A DNA stretch of 25,574 bases from Chara braunii (Eukaryota > Streptophyta > Charophyceae > Charales > Characeae). Where the stretch lies: assembly GCA_003427395.1 (NCBI GenBank), contig BFEA01000106.1, positions 851,831 through 877,404 on the forward strand. Reading direction: 5' to 3'. The notes under the pieces are model-generated. The model was not told the origin of the DNA. It saw nothing but the letters and a program-made list of their open reading frames with translations, and did no database searches. How positions within the stretch are numbered: position 1 is the stretch's first letter; every line of letters begins with the position of its first letter. This document shows positions 17,770 through 25,574 of this stretch, one piece after another. Both the position numbers and the translations under genes were made by a program.

Positions 17770-19270
17770 GATATGGTGAAGGACTCGCTAATCCGCACTT
17801 ATCCTACTCCTACGGTTGGTCCTTCTTTGAAATCATTAAATATCCTGCTTGGTCGTCCTCCAGATGACCCCAGACTATCTGTATTTCCGTGCAGTCTTTT
17901 ACCTGCTTGATTCTCCACAGGCTGCTCGTTGTCTCCTCCTCATTCCACCGACCCTCATAGAATGCATCCAACACTGCTAAAATGTTCTTCCACTTCGCGG
18001 GAATACTCCGAGTAATGTCACTAAGCCTGCCTTCCACAAATCGCAGGTGTTCGGGGTCCGATTTCAGCTCTTCTGCCGATCGCCAGTTGAAGGTGTGAAT
18101 GTTTCAAAGGTCCTCCAGGCGTGAGACCCCATTTTGAATCCACGAGGAGCTGAAAGCACTGGGGTCATTCGAGGCCGGTCATGGTAGCCCCTCCTGATTG
18201 CAGATCCAACGGTTTTCGAAGATATGTTGTTGAAGGACTTCATCTAAAAAATCGGGTTTCTTCTGCTACTCTGGGAGCACCCTGACCTAGATTGCAGATG
18301 CGGGACTTCAGCTCCCGCCGCCCAGAGCTTAAAGCACCAGTGCATACCAGCTATGGGTGGTCGGCCCCTTTCGAAGCCGCCTACCGCCGATTCATCTTAT
18401 CTACGGCGCACGACCTCCAAAATTTTAGGATAGGCTGAAAACAGGTTGTCCAGTTGCCTTGGGCCATGTATTGGTGGTTTAAGGCCTTCAATATCTGTTG
18501 CTTGTTCTAATGGCACAAACTAGTACTTCCATTTGGATTACGAACAACATGGGTGTTAGAGGGCACCCTTGCCTGAGGGATTTGGGGAGCGAGAAGGGGT
18601 TGGTGATCTCTCCGTTAGCCATTACCGAGGGGTTTGAATCACCTGCAAAAGATGTCTCCAAACCCCGCCAGCGAGAGGATCTTTAGGACAAAGTCACAAT
18701 TGACTTTATCGTAGGCCTTCCCTAGGTCAAAGAACAGAGCCACCACATGGGGTTGATCCTCTTTCATTACTTACAGCTTCGATTGTGAGCATAATATTGT
18801 TCAATATATTTCTATCTTTCACAAAGCTAGCTTGTTCCATCCCGATCAGACCCAGACGATGTCTTTTGAGTCTAATAGCAAGAGTCTTAGCGATGAAATA
18901 GGCCTTCAGTTTTAATATTTCTCTTATTATCTTTCTTGTAAAGTTGAGACACTATTCCTAATCTCGACTTCGCCCCTAGGTCAGAACCATCAAGTAACCA
19001 ATTTTTTATTGCGACTAGTTACTGTCCTAGTGAATCCCAGCAGGTGAGGTAGAACTCCATTGACAAACTATTGTTGGCAAGGCATTTACCTTTTGGCCTA
19101 TTGTCTACTGTCGTTCTTAATTCCTCCACAGTAACTAGTTTATCTAGATCCAACCTGACATGGGTTGGGATCTTACCGTCACAAGTACTCCACATCTCTA
19201 CTTGAGTTGCTTTTCAGACTGGGCGATCTTCTACTAACTCAAGGACCTCTCTTGGAGCTTGTGATACTTC
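17770..19270 (-). pseudogene. L1-like LINE reverse-transcriptase pseudogene
   Basis: Read on the minus strand, ordered pieces of a non-LTR retrotransposon ORF2 appear in shifting frames. They are a pre-RT linker LDKLVTVEELRTTVDNRPKGK (near 19150-19090, ending in a degenerate form of the usual GKAPG motif), IAKTLAIRLKRHRLGLIG, QASFVKDRNILNNIMLTIEA (near 18840-18780), FFDLGKAYDKVNCDFVLKI (near 18745-18685, RT motif A; the usual catalytic Asp is present) and SLRQGCPLTPMLF (near 18585-18550, RT motif B). The YADD region and thumb are not found. A C-terminal part follows: ENRWICNQEGL (near 18220-18189), WIQNGVSRLEDL, a stop, then NWRSAEELKSDPEHLRF and an open stretch to about 17810. Frameshifts and stops show it is dead. 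The style is closest to plant/green-algal L1. Confidence 0.82.
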
Positions 19271-21620
19271 AACCTCACAACCCCCGCGTCATCTCGTACC
19301 CGCAAACGTCAATCAGAGTTATTGGGGGTGTGGCCGAGGATTTTTGGCCGGTGGGGTTGAATTGCCCGGGCAGAACGGGGGATTCTTGTTTCATATCGAG
19401 TCGTTTCTTGAATTCGAGTTGTCGTCGATTGCAAAAGAGAGATACAAAGGGAGGAGAGAGGTTATTCCGAAACGACACGTTCTCTTCTGCTTTAAAAAAT
19501 TTACGCTCGACCGACGAGACTGAGAGCGACGCGCTACTCGGCTGATCATAGACAAAACTCAGAAGGAAGGAAAAAAAAAAAAGGGAAAGCGGAATTCACC
19601 GCTCCTTTTTCGCGCTGTGCTCACATTCACTCGGTGGCGGAATCCCAAAGGCATGAAGTTGTTTTAGGCCTCGACATTAGATTCATCAAGTCCGCTCTGG
19701 CGTCCTGGTGCGGCGTCGCTTGGTGTAGGCTGGGCTGGGGGAACCCATGTTCGAAAATTAGCCGGTAACACACCAGCATTGCGGGAGAGTTCTGGGAACC
19801 AAGCCGCACCTTCGTATCCCAAGACTAGTCTTTGCCAAGTATACGAATCTCCCTACCGACACCAACGACAGTTAAACTAAGGCCGCCACGTGGCGTGGGC
19901 CGTAGACCAGGGTAACACCGTCGGATCAGTGTAAGGCAAAATCAGGGAAGGGGAGGAGAACCGAACAATCAAAACAAACCCACTTTCCCCTATATGGCAG
20001 GCCCTAGCGGGGTTATACAGATGAATCTGCTCAGTTCGTCACAAAGTGTTCCGTACGTCCGCATTGCAGTACACACTTTCGTCGTCTGCTATCGGGAAGA
20101 ACGGTAGTACGCTGCAACGGACCGACGAGAAGATTGAGCACGGGCAATTGTTCGTGCCCGCGCTCACCGAGACGTACACTTACTCCATACAAAGCTCAAT
20201 GAAACTCACCTCACCCTCTCCGCCTTAGTCAGAGTGTAGGCTCATAGATCCAGCGTCGTGATCACCGATTAGTTATTAGGGCAAATGTGACTAATATCGT
20301 GTCGCGGAAATATCAGCCGGGTCACGGAGACGCGGGGACTGATGTCCCCAGTGGTCAAGTGTAAGACGTGGAGCGACACCAGCCCAATTGACCCGGATCA
20401 CCGGCGAGCACGGGGCAAGAGGAGGGAAGGAGTTAGTGACGATCCATGCGCATACACGCGGCGCCGGGATCGGCAAGGGTCGGGGAAGGAAGGGAAATCC
20501 ACACACTCATGCATCCATGCAGACGGTCGACACCTAGTGTTCCCCAGAATTGCGCCTGTGAGCGCCCACACATCTCCTCATTTACCTATCTTGGACAATG
20601 AGACATTCAACATCCTTAGACTCTCGTACCACTAAACATGCATACAACGGAATACCTATACCTCAGAACATTGCACAGATCACACTAGGACAAAGCAGCA
20701 TCGGAGATAAAAGCGAGTCCCTCACTCTTCAAAATTTCACACACGGCTGGCCTCCATCAGGCACAGACCCCAATCAGTCCGAACGTCCACCAACCATAGC
20801 CACAAGGACCTGCTGCTGGCGGCGTTAGATCTCCACCACCGCTCCATTACTCCGACTGTCTTACCCCAAGTCTACCGCTAAGTCCATCCCATGTTGTCAC
20901 TCCGCCCATCACTGGGCACGTCAAGCCTGTTTAACGCCGCGAACCTCGCGCATAGCGCGTGCAGCATTGCAGTCGAGATCAAAGAGAGAAAGAGGAAGGG
21001 ACTGCGAGAATTTATAGCGTGGAAGGTGGCGGGGTGCCAGCACGAGGTGCGGATAGCAAGGGGTGTTGATGAGCAGGACAGAAGAAAGGCAGAGATTCTA
21101 GGAGGATCGAAAGCGGGTGAGTCGAAAGCTCTGTGTAATTGGGGTGGTCGTTCAAGTGATGCGCGTGTTCCGCTTTCACCACATTGATCCCACCATCCCA
21201 ACTACGCAGCCAATCACTCGCGATGGTAGGTAGGGGGAGGATAGGACGTCACTTGCGGGGAGACGAATAGGCATGCAAAAATGAGCGCGCAGCAAGAAGG
21301 GAAGATGGCGCGTAGATGCAAAGCAGGGAGCGGGTTTACGCGGTGTGCAAGAAATTTGAAAAACAGCCGCGCGCGTGTAATTACGCAAGGAATTAAAAAT
21401 TCCGCCCATACTAATTCCTAACCGTTTCTTGGATTTCTCGGCGCGGACCGTCCGCACAGAGAAATCATCAGGCACAGTTCTGAAAGATACAAGTTTCTTT
21501 TCCGTCCCCCACGCTGGAAAAAGTAGACCCCACTTTTCTCGATCAACCAGAATCCGTACTTAGAGCCTCACTTGGGATTTCCCCCCCTAAGGGTACAGAA
21601 AGCCGCTGAGTACGGATCCT
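19271..21620. other. No recognised gene
   Basis: GC-richer sequence with several 60-126-codon frames on both strands, none with a recognised domain; the 126-codon plus frame at 19165-19545 partly overlaps the LINE antisense. A hairpin GGGGAC/GTCCCC lies at 20334-20349. A 12-A run is near 19569. Opposite-strand frames of about 100 codons coincide at 20878-21201, a sign of chance openness in GC-rich DNA. Confidence 0.4.
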
Positions 21621-21624
21621 GGCT

Positions 21625-22140
21625 TATCACAAGCTCTCAAGAAATGCTTGGATCTGAACTCTCTGTTCTCTGAAGCTCTGGTAAACTGGCCCAAATCTGT
21701 GGCCATCACACACAAGGACAATCAATTGTGTGTGGATTGGGGTTTAAAGTGTTTAACTGCCCAAGAGAGTGAGAGGTTTTGGGGGGTGCAAGTGGGAATG
21801 GGGAATGTCAAGAAACAAGCAAGTGATCTGACCTAAGCAAAGATGTTGTTGGCCAAATTAGAAACGATTGCTGTGGTCCCGGGAGTTTCAATCCTCCAAG
21901 GGCGGGCTTCGATCCTCAATAGTGTGGTGTTCGCAAATGGCTTGACCCTGGACCCTGAGATGCATAATATGGCGCTCCCACCCCCAGGTGGCCAGTCAAG
22001 GTTCTGATGGATAATTCAGGCCACCCTTGGTTGGATCTAGAGCTTTCCATCCGCGCAAAAGAGTTGGCTCTGGCCAGAATGGAGGATGTCCGGGTCTGCT
22101 TTTGGGGTCTGCTTCCTCACAAAAGCCTTTGTCAAAAGGA
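21625..22140 (+). pseudogene. LINE fragment, RT thumb/connection region
   Basis: The plus strand reads LKKCLDLNSLFSEALVNWPK then SVAI, later GLKCLTAQESERFWGVQVG, then a stop followed by AKMLLAKLETI and SILQGRASILNSVVFANGL. This order, a K-S-V/A segment after the catalytic region, a RF.GVQVG segment, a helical LAKLE segment and a LQGRA.ILNSVVFA segment, is the thumb/connection part of L1-like LINE ORF2 just after the YADD motif. YADD itself is not seen upstream, so the 5' part is lost. It covers the section missing from the minus-strand LINE at 17770-19270 but lies on the opposite strand, so it is a separate insertion or a rearranged piece. Confidence 0.75.
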
Positions 22141-22191
22141 AGCTGAATTCTAGTGTTGTAGTCATCTGTAGTGTTTTAGTCATCTGCTCTC

Positions 22192-22313
22192 AGGGCGTAC
22201 TCACACTAGCAGTATCTCAAACGTATATGACCGCATTCACGGCCATAGCTTAATGTATCTGGCCGCAATTCTGTCCAAAAATGCGTAAAAAAGTCCTAGT
22301 GTGAGCGTGCCCT
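22192..22313. mobile_element. 122-bp MITE-like element
   Basis: Terminal inverted repeats AGGGCGTACTCACACTAG (22192-22209) and CTAGTGTGAGCGTGCCCT (22296-22313) match at 15 of 18 positions. The interior is non-coding and itself partly palindromic (ACGGCC and GGCCG words). Size and structure fit a non-autonomous DNA transposon. A target-site duplication is not obvious, so the superfamily is not assigned. Just before it the phrase TAGTGTTKTAGTCATCTG is tandemly doubled (22151-22187). Confidence 0.75.
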
Positions 22314-22318
22314 CAGTG

Positions 22319-22388
22319 GAGTTCGAACTCGGGACTATATTCCAACAGTTCAGGGGTGTACTATCTGAGCTACCTTCTTCCCCCGAAG
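22319..22388 (-). pseudogene. tRNA-like remnant (A and B boxes)
   Basis: On the minus strand GGTAGCTCAGATAGTA resembles a Pol III A box and GAGTTCGAACTC a B box/T-loop, at the spacing of a normal tRNA. The implied anticodon loop is CTGTTGG (anticodon GTT, Asn-like). The D, anticodon and T stems do not pair properly, so this is a tRNA pseudogene or the head of a tRNA-derived SINE rather than a working tRNA. It abuts the MITE. Confidence 0.55.
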
Positions 22389-22509
22389 GTCTATTGTAGC
22401 TGCGTTTAGACTGAAAGATGGCCCGAATTCAGCTATGATGACCGTACGTTGTACTCGGGGGAAAGGCCAGTTGGTACTGGGCCAACCATTGCGGTCCGTG
22501 ATGTAGAGG

Positions 22510-22590
22510 ACAGATGTCTCTAGCTCGTGCATAGCTGGGAGCCGCCTACAGGTATGTGAGGGACGCCGGGCCCGATTCCCGGCCTGTATA
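22510..22590 (+). pseudogene. Second tRNA-like remnant
   Basis: GCCGGG/CCCGGC pairs around the 7-base loop CCCGATT (22565-22583), a T-arm shape in which the usual TT of the B box is CC. TAGCTCGTGCATAGCTGG starting at 22521 could be the A box at tRNA-like spacing. The anticodon stem is not convincing. A decayed tRNA or SINE head is the most likely reading; chance is possible. Confidence 0.3.
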
Positions 22591-22689
22591 ATAACAAATG
22601 TACCTAGCAATATGATGAAACGCATACCACAGTATATAAATGCGGGTAGGAGTAGTGGGAGGCAGGTACTGATAGACGAAAAAAAACGA

Positions 22690-23270
22690 AATTGAGAGAA
22701 CAAATGTATATGCGCGTCAGCTGCCCGTCGCCGCTTCGCCCCCGCCCCGCGCTTGTTAAAGTCCGCACGCGGCAGAGTTGCAACCGTCCTTTAGTTCTTT
22801 TTTTTTCACCGTCCTTTTTTCAAACCCTAGCGGCCAAATACGGGGCACCCGCGGGCGGCAGAAGGCAGCCAACCGCGCGCGCGAGCGAGCAAATAACGAA
22901 ACGAAGAGAGCCACGGCGAGCCCACTTGCACAGGTTCTTTGCTGGACGTACGCATTTGACCGCGATTGCGGCTCCTAGTTGATGCATCTGACCGCAGCTA
23001 CGCCGAGAGATGAGTCGAAAAGGTCCTACTAGTGGGAGGGCGTATAAGGCGTGAGAGCGGGCCGCGGAGCGCAGCGGCGGTGGGTGGGAATGGGAATGGA
23101 GGAGGTTTCCCGCGGGGTCACATCCCTCCTCCGGCCTGGCGGCAGGATCTATTCCCTCCGGTCTGCGTAAAAACTCTCGTCTTCCCTCCTCCCCTTCCAC
23201 TTCCACTTCCACTTCGACCTTTCAGCATAGCGACAGAAGCTGCAACATCGATGCCACTGTAGGTAAGAAA
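22690..23270 (+). promoter_or_regulatory. GC-rich island, possible promoter and 5' UTR with donor site
   Basis: This is the GC-richest part of the window, with many CpGs (22725-22980). GGGCGTATAAGGCG near 23038-23051 is TATA-like. A pyrimidine-rich leader (CTTCCACTTCCACTTCCACT) follows, and CACTGTAG/GTAAGAAAA near 23262 is a strong 5' splice-site match. The only ATG just before it (ATGCCACTGTAG) stops at once, so the putative exon would be non-coding. No downstream exon is recognised. This is inference from composition and signals only. Confidence 0.25.
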
Positions 23271-23463
23271 ATTTCCTTGCCTCTTATCCTTCCTCTTTCT
23301 CCTCCAATTCTTGCTTCTGGACTCCATTCCCACATCCTCCTCCTCCTCCTCGGCCGCCGATTCTTGATTCTTGTCCTTGTGATGTCCTACTTGCTTGGTC
23401 TTGTCGTTCTTGCCGTTTCCTTACGCCTTGAAGAAGTTTTTTATTTGTTTTCTGCTTTGTAAG

Positions 23464-23560
23464 GACCATTTTTTCCTCGATTTAGTATTAGTGTCATCCT
23501 TGCGGAGGGGCCATGCTAATCTTCATTCTCTGTCTGTATCGTTTCAGTTATAAAAAATGT
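23464..23560 (-). pseudogene. U6 snRNA-like sequence, 5'-truncated
   Basis: On the minus strand, AACGATACAG, ACAGAGAA, GATTAGCATGGCCCCT, CGCAAGGATGACAC and AAATCGAG then ATGGTCC follow the order of U6 spliceosomal RNA. Relative to the conserved U6 sequence there are small insertions: ACAG before the ACAGAGA box, TGAA after it, about 3 bases after GACAC, and 4 extra bases in the AAAAAA run before ATGGTCC. The 5' stem-loop is missing and no T-run terminator follows. A retrocopied or decayed copy is most likely. Confidence 0.8.
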
Positions 23561-23732
23561 AAATCTTTGAACTTGTAAGCGTCAGATCCACCTGCATCTC
23601 TGCATATTTCTCGATCTTCGTTTTGTCCGACTACTTCAGTCTCCAGCTGCTTTTTTTTTGTCCATCTGCTCTTTTTCTCGATCTGCATCCCTTTTCTGCG
23701 TATGGACGCATGATGCAGAAGTGGGGGGGATT

Positions 23733-23830
23733 GACCTTCGGGACATCCGTTAAAAAATGGAACGATACAGAGAAGACAGATTAGCGTGGCTCCTACTCAA
23801 GCAAGGATGACACGGGTAACTCGGGAAATG
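23733..23830 (+). pseudogene. U6 snRNA-like sequence with 4-nt insertions
   Basis: Reads GACCTTCGGGACATCCG, then TGGAACGATACAGAGAAG, ACAG, ATTAGCGTGGC, TCCTACTCAAGCAAGGATGA, CAC and GGGAAATG. This matches U6 along its whole length, with ACAG inserted between the ACAGAGA box and the AGC triad (ATTAGC), and four extra bases before GCAAGGATGAC. These insertions fall at the catalytic centre of the spliceosome, so a working U6 is unlikely. No T-run terminator and no clear TATA at the usual distance were seen. It lies head-to-head with the other copy, about 170 bases apart. Confidence 0.82.
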
Positions 23831-23984
23831 ACGACGACGAGAGGGGATTGATTGTCCATCGCCACAAAACTCTGGCACAAAGATCCCTGACGAAACGAAG
23901 GAAAAAGTGAATGCATCTGCCCACAAAAGGCGGCAAGATGCGTCCGGTAGTCACGGATGTATTCGCCTCTTTGTCCGGCAAGAT

Positions 23985-23985
<1 letters not shown>

Positions 23986-24044
<59 letters not shown>
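23986..24044 (+). repeat. (CT)n microsatellite
   Basis: About 59 uninterrupted bases of CT dinucleotide. Plus-strand frames through it read LSLSLS and minus-strand frames ERERER; both are artefacts of the repeat. Confidence 0.97.
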
Positions 24045-24047
<3 letters not shown>

Positions 24048-24844
24048 TATTTTCCTTCTTTCGTGAGTAGTATAGTGTGGCGAGGCCCAATGGCATTCTC
24101 TAGGACAGAAATCGGCCATAGCTTGGGGATTCTTCTCAGCGTCATTCCGTCCCGTGTTTTCCAGTTTGACAAGTCTTGTGGAATCCTCCGTGCAAATAAC
24201 CTTGTTAAGTTGGGGGAGAGAGGGACACAAACCAGGCTGGTCATGATGTACCTGTTCCCCTCGGGAATGCAGGTTCATGATCTGCTCCGGACCCTCTGCA
24301 GTGACCATGTACCTTCTCATCGATCAACGTTTCGTGTTCACGTCTTCACTCGTGTGTCCTTTTCGACTCCGTCTACATCTCTTCCCAATCTTGCTACACC
24401 TGAGATCCTAATTCTCGGTTGGAGCGAAGCCCACAAGGACAAGGCATTCCATATTCCATGAATGAAGTCCGACTAAGGGCTTCGCTCCGCGACTCTCCAC
24501 ATGCACAGAGGACAAAAAAAAAGATGGCGGCGCATCTTCTAGCGGAAGAGTCGTCGTTCTAAATTTGCACATTCGGTGAGGAGTGGAGCGAGGTCAAAAA
24601 GAGATGATGGCCGTCGATCTCTGTTATCTACGGACAACGGACAGTTTACTATTAGCTCTTAATCCGTGGACGTTGGACCTCGCCCTCCGTGCAGGTATGC
24701 TCTTAAGAGTAGAAACAGAGAGGGAGAGACCAGAGATAGAAAGGACGGAAGAGGAACAAGAAAGAATGGGAGGCACAGATAAACTAAAGAGGAGTGAGGG
24801 AACCCGACTGATGCTCCCCAGAAAAGATGGAACCTTGTTTCATC
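24045..24844. other. No recognised gene
   Basis: Plus-strand frames reach 130 codons downstream of the CT tract (to 24461) and 100 codons at 24583-24888, but neither contains a recognised domain. The latter runs into a poly-A tract. A purine-rich stretch lies at about 24700-24790. Confidence 0.4.

Positions 24845-24873
<29 letters not shown>
24845..24873 (+). repeat. 29-A run
   Basis: An uninterrupted run of 29 adenines. It could mark the 3' end of a retroposed sequence on the plus strand, but no retrotransposon body or target duplication was recognised upstream. Confidence 0.9.
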
Positions 24874-24876
<3 letters not shown>

Positions 24877-25009
24877 CCCTCCAAGTAGAGTCTCTCCGTT
24901 ATCCCCCTGATCATCAGGTTGAGTGTCCCGTGACCAGTTCCATCTCGGATGGCCCCTCCATACTTCTCCGTCTCATGTCCCTGCCCTTCGTCTCTCCTGT
25001 CTGGCTCGT

Positions 25010-25010
<1 letters not shown>

Positions 25011-25059
<49 letters not shown>

Positions 25060-25152
25060 TTCTTTCTTTTGCGATCGTCGTTACTCTCTCTCTCTCTCTC
25101 CCTCTCTTTCTCTCTCTTTCTCTCTCTCTTTCTCTCTCTCTTTCTTTCTTGT
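25011..25152 (+). repeat. (CT)n / (CTTT)n microsatellite
   Basis: Two CT-rich blocks (about 25013-25063 and 25085-25150) separated by TTTGCGATCGTCGTTA. Occasional TTTC interruptions are present. The three overlapping plus-strand frames of 130-153 codons here are poly-SL artefacts. Confidence 0.95.
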
Positions 25153-25501
25153 GCGCTCCCCCGGCGATCTATGTTTATTATCTCTCACACACTCTTCCTT
25201 ACGCAACCTGTTTTTGTTTATCTATCTTTCCATTGTTGGGCACCTCTGCGCTCATTCAGGTTGCTCTCTTTCCCCATCCCTTCCAACTCAAATGGTTTAT
25301 GCTCACTTGCATTGAATCGGAAACTGGGCGCTATAAAGGGAGAACGAGATAGAGCCAGGCATATGGCAGACACGCGTGCGCATATCGTGCCGACTTTCTC
25401 GAGGGGGTAAAGGAACAGCTCTCTCTCAGCGACAGGGTTCGATCGGTAAATGGATCGTTCTGTCCATCGCGCGCGTGCGCGTGAGTTAGTGAGTGAGTGT
25501 C

Positions 25502-25505
<4 letters not shown>
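25153..25505. other. No recognised gene
   Basis: Mixed composition without a recognised coding pattern; GTGAGTTAGTGAGTGAGTGT precedes the terminal microsatellite. Confidence 0.35.

Positions 25506-25574
<69 letters not shown>
25506..25574 (+). repeat. (GT)n then (GA)n microsatellite, cut by window end
   Basis: GT dinucleotides (25506-25547) pass directly into GA dinucleotides (25547-25574), which continue to the end of the window. Confidence 0.97.

Noticed and set aside
20878-21201. Opposite-strand frames of about 100 codons each
   Set aside because: Both strands are open over the same GC-rich bases with no domain in either; consistent with chance.
24090-24150. A third U6-like sequence on the minus strand
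   Set aside because: Only scattered words (GAGAAGA, ATGGCC) agree; the AAGGATGAC block and 3' part are missing, so chance is enough.
24923-25410. Three overlapping plus-strand frames of 130-153 codons
   Set aside because: Poly-SL readings of CT dinucleotide repeats in all three frames.

Overview
The window reads as nuclear DNA of a eukaryote with a large, repeat-rich genome. Evidence seen directly: long di- and trinucleotide runs, (GT)n, (GA)n/(CT)n, (TTA)n and poly-A; decayed non-LTR and LTR retroelement pieces; a small inverted-repeat transposon; tRNA-like remnants; two diverged U6 spliceosomal RNA copies; and almost no convincing open coding sequence. Lineage is not settled. The reverse-transcriptase pieces look like the L1 type common in land plants and green algae, while one small Cys-rich reading frame faintly recalls animal chitin-binding repeats and the miniature transposon ends resemble ones I associate with animals. 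I do not name a species.

Layout. 1-1500: AT-rich DNA, then a decayed Ty3/Gypsy-like gag piece (minus strand) and a module with a second copy near 8.5 kb. 1.6-4.9 kb: microsatellites and short duplicated modules tied to (TTA)n tracts. 5.2-6.6 kb: an array of 13 imperfect hairpins, most with the same three-base CGT loop and stems that change on both arms together. 7.8-8.0, 11.8-12.06 and 12.96-13.2 kb (the last on the minus strand): three diverged copies of a structured element whose loops are conserved while stems covary. 8.58-9.16 kb: another cluster of near-perfect hairpins. 9458-9811: a 158-bp exact duplication around a 38-bp Nextera mate-pair junction linker, which is a sequencing/assembly artefact. 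12.5-13.0 kb: a 153-codon Cys-rich frame. 15.15-16.03 kb: a satellite of about 13 units of about 68 bp that also folds into hairpins. 17.77-19.27 kb (minus) and 21.63-22.14 kb (plus): fragments of L1-like LINE elements. 22.19-22.6 kb: a 122-bp MITE beside two tRNA-like remnants. 23.46-23.83 kb: two head-to-head U6-like sequences with 4-nt insertions. 23.9 kb to the end: CT/GT/GA microsatellites.

I see no operon-like or pathway-level gene set. The most interesting theme is that three unrelated repeat families (5.2-6.6 kb, the three-copy element, and the 68-bp satellite) and the cluster at 8.6-9.2 kb all consist of short hairpins whose two arms vary in a paired way. That could mean selection on RNA structure, or DNA-level arm-to-arm correction within palindromes. 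The sequence alone does not decide between them.
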